A stretch of DNA of 37,342 nucleotides from a virus: positions 1-37,342 of the IMG/VR virus record IMGVR_UViG_3300037587_000599. One strand, 5' to 3'. Both the position numbers and the translations under genes were made by a program. Below the pieces are notes generated by a model. That model made no database searches and had not been told where the DNA came from. It saw only the letters and a program-made list of their open reading frames with translations. Positions within the stretch are counted from its first letter, which is position 1. Each line of letters starts with the position of its first letter. Of this stretch, positions 24,250 through 32,423 are shown one piece after another.

Positions 24250-24539
24250 TGGCACGTTTACCCGATCGGGTATTGTATGAAATTATTGATGGTACGTGGA
24301 ATATTCCATTGAGTACTGTTGTTGGTATCAATGGCAGGTTAAAAATTAAATATCAGTTTACGATTTTGAATGATGATATGAATGTTATTGAGAGTTGGGA
24401 AAATATACTGGATAGGTTGAAAATTAAATATGTAATTCTACAGGCCTATAAGCAGAATTTAGAATCATCTATTGACTCACATAAAGTAAAAAGAACATTT
24501 GGTTATATTATTATGTCTGAACGGACTAAACTATTTTAA
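24249..24539 (+). CDS. Small protein of unknown function (96 residues)
   Basis: The product begins MARLPDRVLYEIIDGTWNIP and has a strand-rich middle (LKIKYQFTILNDDMNVIES) and a helical end. It is coupled to the previous gene by a one-base overlap and followed by AAAGGGG for the exonuclease. The fold and function are not recognised. Confidence 0.6.
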   Translation: MARLPDRVLYEIIDGTWNIPLSTVVGINGRLKIKYQFTILNDDMNVIESWENILDRLKIKYVILQAYKQNLESSIDSHKVKRTFGYIIMSERTKLF

Positions 24540-24549
24540 AGGGGTATGT

Positions 24550-25077
24550 ATGAAAGATATAATGATAGATTTAGAAACCATGGGTGTCGGTCCTAATGCT
24601 GCAATTATTCAAATTGGTGCTGCATTTTTTGATAGGGAAACTGGTGTTGTTGGTCGAGCGTTTAAGGTTAATATCGACTTAGATTCATCAATTAAATCTG
24701 GCGGTATTGTTGATGGTGAAACTGTTCGATGGTGGTTGAATCAAATTTGTGATGCACAAGAGTCAATTACCGAACAACCTAATGTGTCTATGGTTCAGGC
24801 GTTATGTAAGTTTCTGGACTTTATAGGGGACGATTATATCATCTGGTCACATGCAACATTTGATTTTGTTATCTTGAATAATGCAATGAAACGTTGCGAT
24901 GTTTCACCAATGCATTATAGGTCTGCCTGTGATATTAGGACATTGGTCGATTTATCCAACATCAAGGTGCAAGATTACAAACGGGAAGGTATTCATCATG
25001 ACGCCTTAGATGATTGTGTTTTCCAAATTAAATATTGTGTTGACGCTATGAATATTTTAAGAAAGAGAAAGGTTTAA
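24550..25077 (+). CDS. DEDDh 3'-5' exonuclease (DnaQ/RNase T-like)
   Basis: I start at ATG 24550 after AAAGGGG (175 residues); the frame is open further upstream without a ribosome site. The four motifs are present: DLE (D7, E9), HATFDF (D105), and HHDALDD (H150, D155), giving a complete DEDDh metal site. Compact size and the opening MKDIMIDLETMG match the phage RNase T / exodeoxyribonuclease VIII-like group, which trims single-stranded ends. With the PD-(D/E)XK nuclease and ERF protein downstream it suits a recombination or DNA recycling role. PolB has its own exonuclease domain, so this is probably not the polymerase proofreader. Confidence 0.87.
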   Translation: MKDIMIDLETMGVGPNAAIIQIGAAFFDRETGVVGRAFKVNIDLDSSIKSGGIVDGETVRWWLNQICDAQESITEQPNVSMVQALCKFLDFIGDDYIIWSHATFDFVILNNAMKRCDVSPMHYRSACDIRTLVDLSNIKVQDYKREGIHHDALDDCVFQIKYCVDAMNILRKRKV

Positions 25078-25080
25078 ATT

Positions 25081-26175
25081 ATGTCTGATGAAATTAAGAA
25101 AATATCCTATTCAGCGTGGAATACATATCTAACCTGTCCCATGAAATACTTCATAGAACGTAAGCTGAATTACGAGGAGTTACAAAAATCATCAGCTTTA
25201 GTTTTTGGTGTTGGTATTGACGAAGCGTTGAATTATTTACTTGAGACCTTCCGAGATGGTGAACTTGATATTGAAGGCGCTAAGACAATGTTCAAGACGT
25301 CAATCAAGTGTATGTTCAAGTCTACGGAACATTACTTTTTTAAGGCAGATTTTGATTTTGATATTATCACGGAGAAGCAAGCACAGATTGGTTTGGATTA
25401 TCTAGCTGAATTAGATTATGACGGAACGTTAGATATTGAGGTCCTTCACACTATGCTGTTTAAAAAAATCATAGAGAATAAAAAAGATTATTCAGTGATT
25501 ACTAAAAATCAGCAATTATTCATTTCGTGTGTTTCAACTCTAAGCCTGAAACAAAAGGGTATCATGATGATTGATGCTTATGTTGAAAAGGTCCTTCCTA
25601 GAATTGAAAAGGTCATTTCAGTTCAGCGTGAAACTGAGAACCGGTCCGGGTTCATTGATATTGAACTTGAACTAAAGGGGTTCGGTAGAGTTACAGCGGA
25701 CCATAAAACAGCTTCAAATATGAATCGAAATAACAACATAGAATATGCCCCCCAACTGTTACTTTATGATTATGAAGCTAACAACAAGCAAATAGCATAT
25801 ATTGTACTTGGTAAAAACGTTATGAAAAATACAGAAAAAACCTGTAGTGTTTGCGGGTTCAATGGTAACGGTCTCAGACATAAAACCTGTCCTAATGAAC
25901 CTACACCGAAAAAAAGGTGTGACGGTGCTTGGGATATTATGATTACACCTGAAATTGATATTGATATTCGGGTTGGTGATGTAAACGAGAAGTTACAGGA
26001 TGTTGTATTAAGATCAATTACTAGTGTAGAAAAAGCGGTTCATCTTGAAGCATTTCCTTTGAATCTTGAATCCTGTCCGAACCAATTCGGCAAACCGTGC
26101 CCATATAAAGATTACTGTCATAATGGTAGTGCTAAGAAAATGAAAAAAAAGAAACCACGAAAGGATAAAAAATAA
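25081..26175 (+). CDS. PD-(D/E)XK nuclease with Cas4/AddB-like iron-sulfur cluster
   Basis: The 364-residue protein opens with ISYSAWNTYLTCPMKYF, the classic RecB-family entry, with C19. The active site pieces follow: GFID (D193), ADHKT (D207, K209) and QLLLY (Q225). Cysteines C332, C340 and C346 (SCPNQFGKPCPYKDYC) with C19 form the four-Cys iron-sulfur pattern of Cas4 and AddB. A further C255-x2-C258 with C270 and C280 looks like an inserted zinc knuckle. The enzyme probably resects DNA ends to give single strands for the ERF protein encoded next, which it overlaps by one base. Confidence 0.85.
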   Translation: MSDEIKKISYSAWNTYLTCPMKYFIERKLNYEELQKSSALVFGVGIDEALNYLLETFRDGELDIEGAKTMFKTSIKCMFKSTEHYFFKADFDFDIITEKQAQIGLDYLAELDYDGTLDIEVLHTMLFKKIIENKKDYSVITKNQQLFISCVSTLSLKQKGIMMIDAYVEKVLPRIEKVISVQRETENRSGFIDIELELKGFGRVTADHKTASNMNRNNNIEYAPQLLLYDYEANNKQIAYIVLGKNVMKNTEKTCSVCGFNGNGLRHKTCPNEPTPKKRCDGAWDIMITPEIDIDIRVGDVNEKLQDVVLRSITSVEKAVHLEAFPLNLESCPNQFGKPCPYKDYCHNGSAKKMKKKKPRKDKK

Positions 26176-26780
26176 TGAGTGATTCAAAGGAAGTTAGTAA
26201 CCCTGAGTTACCTGTATTAGTGTCGAGTGAACCTGTTGTCATGAGTGAGTCGATAGGTAAGTTGGCCTTAGCTTTATCTAAAGCACAGGGTGAGATTGGT
26301 AATGCCCACAAGGACAGCACCAACCCATTTTATAAATCTAATTACGCGGACCTAGCGTCATGTTGGGATGCAGCACGGGAAGCATTATCCAAGAATGAGT
26401 TGGCAGTTATTCAAACCCACTCTGTTTGCGGTAAAGGTGATGTTGTTTTGACAACAATACTCGCACATAGTTCTGGTCAATTTATTAAAGGAACAATTTC
26501 GATTCGACCAACTAAAAATGACCCTCAAATGTATGTGTCTGCTACCACATATGGGCGCCGTTGTGGGTTCTCTGCAATAGTTGGAATTAGTCCGGGTGAG
26601 GATGATGGTAATGCAATTAGTGGTAAGACTAAAACTCAGGTTAGTAAGCCTGCACCAGCTAGTAAAGGTAAGCCTGCACCAGCTAGTAAAGGTAAGCCTG
26701 TAAGTAAGGGTAAGCCTGCATCCAAACCAGCTAGTAAAGGTAAACCTGCACCTGTTGATAATGGTGATGATGAATTTTAA
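26175..26780 (+). CDS. erf: ERF-family single-strand annealing protein
   Basis: The first 150 residues match the ERF superfamily: SIGKLALALSKAQGEIGNAH, then NPFYKSNYADLASCWDAARE, then LTTILAHSSGQFIKG. These proteins anneal complementary single strands in phage recombination. Residues 155-197 are a Pro/Ala/Ser/Gly/Lys repeat linker (PAPASKGK units), and the protein ends DNGDDEF, an acidic tip like that of SSB. The preceding gene encodes a nuclease that could supply its substrate. The start ATG overlaps that stop by one base. Confidence 0.88.
   Translation: MSDSKEVSNPELPVLVSSEPVVMSESIGKLALALSKAQGEIGNAHKDSTNPFYKSNYADLASCWDAAREALSKNELAVIQTHSVCGKGDVVLTTILAHSSGQFIKGTISIRPTKNDPQMYVSATTYGRRCGFSAIVGISPGEDDGNAISGKTKTQVSKPAPASKGKPAPASKGKPVSKGKPASKPASKGKPAPVDNGDDEF
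26646..26741 (+). repeat. Short tandem repeats encoding a Lys/Pro/Ala linker
   Basis: Two exact 24-base units (26646-26669 and 26670-26693, each encoding KPAPASKG) are followed by a shortened 18-base unit (26694-26711) and a 30-base variant (26712-26741). All stay in frame. Slippage can change the length of the ERF linker without breaking the gene. The linker is positively charged and could contact DNA. Confidence 0.85.
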
Positions 26781-26885
26781 TTTGACGCTAGTCGGCTAGA
26801 CTTTGGTCTGGTTTACACTTGAGTCACATGCAGGCAAACGTTGTGAGTTGGTCGCCGACCGTTTTTATTAACATAATGGGGATTC
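26781..26885 (+). promoter_or_regulatory. Structured leader upstream of the primase-helicase gene
   Basis: The 105-base gap contains GTCGGC (26791-26796), which pairs with GCCGAC (26854-26859), followed by a T-rich run GTTTTTATT. The right arm can instead form GGTC-GCC-GACC (26850-26860), so two exclusive folds exist. Inside are AGAC/GTCT and GTTT/AAAC hairpins. Alternative stems next to a T-run suggest an attenuator or terminator that sets primase-helicase levels. GGGG precedes the ATG at 26886. Confidence 0.42.
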
Positions 26886-28442
26886 ATGTTTATATCAGTT
26901 GCACATGATAATGTTAACTTTAAACCTGTTGAGGTTAAGAACTTCAATATGTTGGTTAAAATTATGTGCAGTAAAAAGATTAAAGCATATTCCTTTTCTA
27001 CATATGAAAATAACTACAGAAAAATGTCCAACTTCAAATCTATGCGCTGTATCGGTCTTGATATAGATAACGATAAAGCTGGTGAGATTCTAAATCTAGA
27101 GGATGCTAAGGTCAAGTTCCAAGATTACAAACATATCATAGCAACCACCCGGTCACATCAAATAGAAAAGAACGGGTTAACTGTCGATCGGTTTCGTGTT
27201 GTGTTGTTTTTTGAAAATGATGTTACTGATGCACAAGAATTTAGGCGGGCGTGGTATTCACTCAAAGAGTTGTACCCCGAAGTAGATCCTATGTGTAAGG
27301 ATGAATCTAGGTACTGGTTCCCTTCCAATGAAGTCATACAGATTCAAAAGGAAGGTAAATACGTTGATATACCTGATTATATTGAACCTACAGTCACCTT
27401 ACCTGATGAAATAGATGATGTTTTATCTGACAGCAGTGATGGTATTGTTGGTAAACTATCATACAACACTATGAAATTTTTCTGTCAAGGTGCTGATGCC
27501 GGTGAACGGAACGGCGCATTATTCAAGGCGGCTGTCGATTGTAACGAACAGGGTTACGATATTGATTACGTTAAAACTATGGTTTCAAACATGATTACAT
27601 CTACAGGTAATTGGGGTACTGATTACCTGAATGAAAAGGATATTGAGGCAATTACAAACGCCTATTCTAGGGATGTAAAGTATGATAAACGCGACGTTGA
27701 ATCATCCGGAATTATCCCATTTAATTTTACACATATAAAAGAAACGTTAACCGACGAATCAATAAAAACTGACTGGTTGATTGATGGGATGTTAACGGTT
27801 GGTGGGTTCTCTTTGTTTGCAGGTCAACCCAAATCAGGTAAGTCCACCATCACACGTCAAGCTGCAATTTCTATCGCACAGGGTAATTCTTTTTTAGACC
27901 GTAAAGTAAAGGCTGGAACTGTCTATTACTTAGCTCTAGAAGAGCAAGCTTCCCTAGTTAAGGACCAATTTATAGCACAAAAGGTATCAATGGACGATCC
28001 GATCTATGTACACTACGGTCATTGTAGTGCTGATATGGACGGGTTAAAAAATGCGTTAATTACAAATGATGTATCGTTATTGATTATTGATACAATGGCA
28101 TTATTTTTAAACCCTGATGATTTGAATAACTATGACTCAATAAATAAAATGTTGAGTTTGTTGCGTGATGTTGCACGGGAATCGGGTTGTCATATTACAT
28201 TAATTCACCACCAAAATAAAAGTCCTGAGGGCGGCACTAAATCAATTATGGGTTCTAATGCAATACATGGTGCGGTTGATAATGCAATTACGTTTGATGT
28301 GTGTGGTAAATTTAGATACATCACAACAAGTCAACGTGGGGGCGTTAGGTTTAACGATGTTAAACTATCATACAATGAAACAACTCAAACTTATAAAATA
28401 GCTAAGAAACAAAAACAGGAGGATGATAATGACGGGTTCTGA
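26886..28442 (+). CDS. Primase-helicase: AEP-like primase fused to RepA-like RecA-fold ATPase
   Basis: In this 518-residue protein the N-terminal part has LDIDND (D59, D61), TTRSHQ (S90, H91) and VDPMCKDESRYWFP (D134, then D139), the three motif positions of archaeo-eukaryotic primases. The C-terminal part has Walker A AGQPKSGKST (K319), a Walker B LLIIDT (D402) and IHHQNKS (H441, H442), like RepA/AAA_25 replicative helicases. Together they would unwind and prime DNA for PolB. The protein ends QEDDNDGF, another acidic aromatic tip. The ATG follows GGGG after a structured leader. Motif assignment in the primase part is moderately sure. Confidence 0.8.
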   Translation: MFISVAHDNVNFKPVEVKNFNMLVKIMCSKKIKAYSFSTYENNYRKMSNFKSMRCIGLDIDNDKAGEILNLEDAKVKFQDYKHIIATTRSHQIEKNGLTVDRFRVVLFFENDVTDAQEFRRAWYSLKELYPEVDPMCKDESRYWFPSNEVIQIQKEGKYVDIPDYIEPTVTLPDEIDDVLSDSSDGIVGKLSYNTMKFFCQGADAGERNGALFKAAVDCNEQGYDIDYVKTMVSNMITSTGNWGTDYLNEKDIEAITNAYSRDVKYDKRDVESSGIIPFNFTHIKETLTDESIKTDWLIDGMLTVGGFSLFAGQPKSGKSTITRQAAISIAQGNSFLDRKVKAGTVYYLALEEQASLVKDQFIAQKVSMDDPIYVHYGHCSADMDGLKNALITNDVSLLIIDTMALFLNPDDLNNYDSINKMLSLLRDVARESGCHITLIHHQNKSPEGGTKSIMGSNAIHGAVDNAITFDVCGKFRYITTSQRGGVRFNDVKLSYNETTQTYKIAKKQKQEDDNDGF

Positions 28443-28584
28443 AATTGAAGTATTGAAATATTGTTACGGTAGAACTGATGAAATGTGGGCTGCCTGTGTG
28501 GTTGGTATAATATTAAAATGTGATTTTCGAGATTCAACGTCGAAACTTCAAGAATTAGTATCTGAGGGGGTTATATATGAATAA
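28429..28584 (+). CDS. Small wHTH-like protein (51 residues)
   Basis: The ATG at 28429 has a strong AGGAGG site inside the end of the helicase gene. The product (EIEVLKYCYGRTDEMWAACV, then LQELVSEGVIYE) has the rhythm of a winged helix: helix, helix, recognition-like helix, short wing. It overlaps the helicase by 14 bases and the next gene by 8, so it is clearly part of the operon. It may be a small DNA-binding regulator; the fold is inference. Confidence 0.6.
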   Translation: MTGSEIEVLKYCYGRTDEMWAACVVGIILKCDFRDSTSKLQELVSEGVIYE

Positions 28585-29062
28585 ACCAAAGGTATATCTA
28601 TGTGCAAGAGTTTCAAATGATGCACATAAAACGAATAACGAAATATGTGATTTATTGAGTCCGTTCTTTCAAGTGTTCGCTCCCCATAAAAAGGAAGCTG
28701 AGTTACGGAGTATCAAGGACCCTGTAGAAATTTATAATCTTGATATTGAGGGTATGAATAGTGCTGATATATGCGTGACTATTGCACCTTACGGTAAAGA
28801 CTGTAGTTGGGAAATGGGTTATTTTGTAGGTCGAGGTAAACCTATTTATATGTATGTACCTACAGTTGACGCCTTACCTGATAAAGAGTGGATGATTAGT
28901 GAAGGTCTTACTGTTATTATTACTGATTGTGAAAAGGTTGCACGTAAAGCTGCCCGGAGTGATTTTAATTATACAGTTTTATATTCGAGAAATAGCTTGA
29001 TCGGTGCAGTGTTAACTAAATTTTATAACAAAACTAAAAAGGTGGTAATCAGTGAGCTATAA
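28577..29062 (+). CDS. Nucleoside 2-deoxyribosyltransferase-like protein
   Basis: The 161-residue product opens with a strand (KPKVYLCARV), a helix with FFQVFAPHKK, then DIEGMNSADICVTIAPYG and DCSWEMGYFVGRGKPIYMY. This is the D-x(n)-SxE-GY-G-xxKP pattern of the NDT family, where Asp binds the sugar and Glu is the nucleophile (here E in WEMGY). Such enzymes move deoxyribose between bases. In this operon, next to a dNTP diphosphohydrolase and MazG, a nucleotide pool role is likely. DUF4406-type relatives share this pattern, so activity is not certain. Confidence 0.75.
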   Translation: MNKPKVYLCARVSNDAHKTNNEICDLLSPFFQVFAPHKKEAELRSIKDPVEIYNLDIEGMNSADICVTIAPYGKDCSWEMGYFVGRGKPIYMYVPTVDALPDKEWMISEGLTVIITDCEKVARKAARSDFNYTVLYSRNSLIGAVLTKFYNKTKKVVISEL

Positions 29063-29747
29063 AGTTGGTGATAAATTAATCGACAGTTCTGGTGTTGTGT
29101 GCATACTTAAATCAATAGATACAACAGTTAAATATAAGTTTAACGTTCTGTATGCTACCGGTGATAAATTGCAATATACACTCAAAGAACTTAACCAATT
29201 GTTCCAACTTGTAGAACCTGAACAACACCATAAATATAAAGTTGGTGATAAGTTAATTGATGGTGGTGGTGTTGAGTGTGTACTTGAATCAATCGGGGGT
29301 GTTGGTCCTTATATTTTTTATGTTAAATACGATATTGGTCCCGCTGTTCCATGCTCACTCAAAGGACTTAACCAATTGTTCCAACTTGTAGAACCTGATA
29401 TGTCAACTGTTGACATTGTTAAAGATTCTTTTGTCGGTGGCACTAAACACGATGACAACAAAATACCCCTCGAATTACTTTCACCTATTGCACTAGATAT
29501 GATAGGTGAGGTTCTTAAATTCGGTGCAACTAAGTATGACTCTCACAATTGGAGGAAAGGTTTTGGTTGGTCTCGTTTAATCGGTGCAGCACTGAGACAC
29601 ATTCTAGCTTTCATGCGCGGGCAGGATAATGACCCTGAAACTGGATTGTCACACATCGCACATGCTGGTTGTTGCATCATGTTTTTGTTGGAGCATATTG
29701 CAGATGATTTAGGTTCGGATGATAGATATAAAAAAGGTGGTGAGTGA
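29052..29747 (+). CDS. dATP/dGTP diphosphohydrolase with two N-terminal SH3-like repeats
   Basis: This 231-residue protein starts with GTG at 29052 after AAGGTGG. Residues 3-56 and 62-115 are two copies of a small beta module (YKVGDKLID, ending LNQLFQLVEP). Residues 128-215 are the enzyme: KHDDNKIPLELLSP, LKFGATKYDSHNWRKG, GAALRHILAFMRGQD and DPETGLSHIAHAGCC, the pattern of phage dATP/dGTP diphosphohydrolases related to MazZ, which hydrolyse dATP and dGTP to monophosphates. Normally this domain stands without such modules. No PurZ-like partner is present, so a 2-aminoadenine genome is not supported. It precedes MazG. Confidence 0.82.
   Translation: MSYKVGDKLIDSSGVVCILKSIDTTVKYKFNVLYATGDKLQYTLKELNQLFQLVEPEQHHKYKVGDKLIDGGGVECVLESIGGVGPYIFYVKYDIGPAVPCSLKGLNQLFQLVEPDMSTVDIVKDSFVGGTKHDDNKIPLELLSPIALDMIGEVLKFGATKYDSHNWRKGFGWSRLIGAALRHILAFMRGQDNDPETGLSHIAHAGCCIMFLLEHIADDLGSDDRYKKGGE
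29058..29398 (+). repeat. Intragenic tandem duplication (period 177 bases)
   Basis: Blocks 29058-29221 and 29235-29398 are in-frame copies at a spacing of 177 bases (59 codons). Their last 41 bases (29181-29221 and 29358-29398) differ at one position, with 33 identical in a row, while the middle has diverged more. Near-identical DNA at the ends points to recent duplication or gene conversion. Confidence 0.9.
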
Positions 29748-30262
29748 TGAGTAACTTCAAATATAGGGTTGGTTCTAATGTTTTAGATATTGTCGATAGT
29801 GAGTTGTTTACTGTTAGTTTTGTTGATTCTTCTGAAAAACCGATAAGAATAGGATTAATTGATTCTGTCGGTCGGTTAAATATATTCACTGAAAACTATT
29901 TATTTACACACTTTAGCTTGCCCACAATTTCGGATAATTGTGATAAGTTTAAAAAACACGTTGAACAATTCACCCAAGATAAAGTTCAAGATAACCTGAT
30001 GTGGCGCGTTAGTGGGTTAGTTGAGGAGGCAGGTGAGGTCCTTCAAATAATCCGAGAACTTGAATATAAAAATAAACTTGTAGATGTTAACCACCTCAAG
30101 GAGGAATTAGGTGATGTTTTATATTATGTTCAATCGTTAGCCAATAGGTTCGGGTTGACGCTTGATGATATCAAACAGGCAAACATTGATAAACTAAACA
30201 AACGATTCCCTAGTGGTGAGTACACTACCAAGGATGCTATTAGGAAGGTAGACCATGAATAA
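29747..30262 (+). CDS. MazG-family nucleotide pyrophosphohydrolase with N-terminal beta module
   Basis: I use the ATG at 29747 (171 residues), six bases after AAGGTGG and overlapping the previous stop; a GTG three bases earlier is in frame. Residues 63-170 are MazG-like: GLVEEAGEVLQIIRE (E93, E94, E97) and KEELGDVLYYV (E120, D123) give the metal-binding EExxE and ExxD. Residues 5-57 (YRVGSNVLDIVDSELFTVSF) look like a third, diverged copy of the module found twice in the upstream enzyme. MazG proteins hydrolyse NTPs or ppGpp; the phage substrate is unknown. The stop overlaps PolB by eight bases. Confidence 0.85.
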   Translation: MSNFKYRVGSNVLDIVDSELFTVSFVDSSEKPIRIGLIDSVGRLNIFTENYLFTHFSLPTISDNCDKFKKHVEQFTQDKVQDNLMWRVSGLVEEAGEVLQIIRELEYKNKLVDVNHLKEELGDVLYYVQSLANRFGLTLDDIKQANIDKLNKRFPSGEYTTKDAIRKVDHE

Positions 30263-32423
30263 AAATCTAATCTATGGTAAAGATGCCACCGAGAATATAG
30301 TATCAATTGAAGTTGTTGGTGACCATCTGGAAGTGTTCACTGAAACCAATGGTGTGGTTGAATGTCACGTCAAAGAGTATGACGGTCAATTTATGGTGTT
30401 CCATAAACCTTTATCAGATAAGATGTTGGAACTTGATGGTGATTTATTTTACAAATACATTATCAACTATAAGGACCTAGGTAAATTGAAGGAAGTTAAG
30501 CAAACTTGTTACAAAAAAAGACGTGAGTTTTTTACTGTTGCAGAACCTAAAGAGAACTCAATGTTACAGTCGGGCATGACTTATTTTAATGGCATGGAAC
30601 CTAAACAAGTCTCGATTCTATCATTTGATTTGGAGACCACATCATTAACCCATAGCGATGAATCCAAAATTTTGATTATATCCAACACCTTTAGAAACAA
30701 CAAAGGTAAAGGTAACACTATTAGAAAATTGTTCTGTCATGATGATTATGATTGTGAGGGTGATATGATTGTTGCTTGGTGTGATTGGGTGACTTCCGTT
30801 GATCCTTCGATTATATGTGGGCACAATATATACGGGTATGACTTCCCTTACCTTAGATATTGTGCAGAACGTGCAGGGGTTGATTTGTGTCTAGGCCGAG
30901 ACCTCTCCTCTATTAAATTCAACCCTAGGTTATCCAAGAAAAGAAAGGACGGTTCTCAAGAATACGAGTACACAAATTGTTGGATCTATGGACGTGAGAT
31001 TGTTGATACGTTTTTCTTAGCTATTACATATGACATCGGTCGGAAGTATCCTAGTTATGGGTTGAAACCTATTATCGAATTTGAGGGTTTGGAAGTTAAA
31101 GGTCGACAACATTATGACGCATCAACCATCAGGCATAATTACAAAAATGAGGAGGAATGGGTTAAGATCAAAAAGTATGCTGAACATGATGCCGATGATT
31201 CGTTAGCTTTATTTGACTTGATGATACCTTCATTTTTTCACTACACTAAGTCTATCCCTAAACCGTTTCAACAGATTATCAATACGGCAACAGGTTCTCA
31301 GGTAAACTCTGTTATGATTCGAGGTTACTTACAGGATGGTCACAGCTTACCCAAATCTAGTGAAGCAGAACATTTTGAGGGTGCTATATCATTCGGTAAC
31401 CCGGGCATGTATAAAAGGGTTTACAAAGTTGACGTTGCTTCCTTGTACCCATCAATCATGCGACACTTTAAAGTGTGTGATGTTGCCAAAGATCCAAAGG
31501 GTTTATTTTTGGAATTGATTGAGACCTTTACCGTTGAACGTCTTAAGAATAAAGAACAATTCAAAGAAACCGGTGAACGGATCTATTCGGACCTTTCAGA
31601 TTCTCAGAAAATATTCATTAACTCAGGTTATGGGTTTCTTGGCGCACAGGGGTTATTATTCAATTCACCCGAAAATGCGTCATTTGTTACCCGTAAAGGT
31701 AGGATGATTTTAACTAAGGGTTTGGACTGGTGTAAGGCTAAGGGTTATCCTGTTGTTAATGCTGATACAGATTCATTTAGTTATGTTGGCCCTACAGGTT
31801 ACAACAAAGAATCATTTAAGGATGACATAGATGACCTCAACAAACTTTTCCCTGAGTTGATTGTTTGGGAGGATGATGGTACTTACAAAAAAGTCATTGT
31901 CGTTAAAACTAAAAATTACATTTTAGATGATGGTAAAAAAATTATCATCAAGGGTAGTTCACTTAAGGCAACAATGAAGGAACCCATCCTGAAACAAATG
32001 ATTAAGGATATTATTAAACACCTGTTGAATGATGCACCCTACATTCTACCTGCAATCTATGATAGATATGTGGGCATGGTCGAAGAGATTGAAACTGGTG
32101 TTGATATGGCCAATTGGGCATCAAAAAAGACAGTAACCGAATCAGTTTTAAAAGGCACTGAAACGACAGCACGAAAAATGCGGGCAGCAATAGGCACTAA
32201 GCATGTTCAGGAGGGGGACAAATTACATGTATTTTTTAAGGAGGATGAATCATTGTGTCTACTTGAAAACTTCAATGGCGACTTTTCTAGAAACAAATTG
32301 TATGAAAAGATTTACAAAACGTTGTGCATATTTGACACATTATTTTCAATGGATATGATATGTGATTTTTCTAAAAAAACTAAAGATAAAAAAATGGAGG
32401 CGTATTTCAATGAGGTTTATTAA
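30255..32423 (+). CDS. Family B DNA polymerase
   Basis: The 722-residue replicative polymerase. The proofreading domain has Exo I FDLETT (D125, E127), Exo II GHNIYGYDFPYL (N191, D196) and Exo III YAEHDADDS (Y308, D312). The polymerase domain has motif A KVDVASLYPSIM (D393), motif B KIFINSGYGFLG (K452, N456, Y459) and motif C NADTDSFS (D504, D506), then KTKNY (K553-Y555). All catalytic residues are present. The absence of a terminal protein-type TPR insertion or gene suggests ordinary primed synthesis with the upstream primase-helicase. GGAAGG lies before the ATG. Confidence 0.95.
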   Translation: MNKNLIYGKDATENIVSIEVVGDHLEVFTETNGVVECHVKEYDGQFMVFHKPLSDKMLELDGDLFYKYIINYKDLGKLKEVKQTCYKKRREFFTVAEPKENSMLQSGMTYFNGMEPKQVSILSFDLETTSLTHSDESKILIISNTFRNNKGKGNTIRKLFCHDDYDCEGDMIVAWCDWVTSVDPSIICGHNIYGYDFPYLRYCAERAGVDLCLGRDLSSIKFNPRLSKKRKDGSQEYEYTNCWIYGREIVDTFFLAITYDIGRKYPSYGLKPIIEFEGLEVKGRQHYDASTIRHNYKNEEEWVKIKKYAEHDADDSLALFDLMIPSFFHYTKSIPKPFQQIINTATGSQVNSVMIRGYLQDGHSLPKSSEAEHFEGAISFGNPGMYKRVYKVDVASLYPSIMRHFKVCDVAKDPKGLFLELIETFTVERLKNKEQFKETGERIYSDLSDSQKIFINSGYGFLGAQGLLFNSPENASFVTRKGRMILTKGLDWCKAKGYPVVNADTDSFSYVGPTGYNKESFKDDIDDLNKLFPELIVWEDDGTYKKVIVVKTKNYILDDGKKIIIKGSSLKATMKEPILKQMIKDIIKHLLNDAPYILPAIYDRYVGMVEEIETGVDMANWASKKTVTESVLKGTETTARKMRAAIGTKHVQEGDKLHVFFKEDESLCLLENFNGDFSRNKLYEKIYKTLCIFDTLFSMDMICDFSKKTKDKKMEAYFNEVY

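Noticed and set aside
26646-26741. CRISPR-like repeat array
   Set aside because: The units are contiguous, in frame and encode a Lys/Pro/Ala linker of the ERF protein; there are no spacers.
29052-30262. Z-genome (2-aminoadenine) phage
   Set aside because: The diphosphohydrolase fits, but no PurZ-like adenylosuccinate synthetase or DatZ-like HD phosphohydrolase is present, and the polymerase is family B rather than the PolA type known for Z-genomes.
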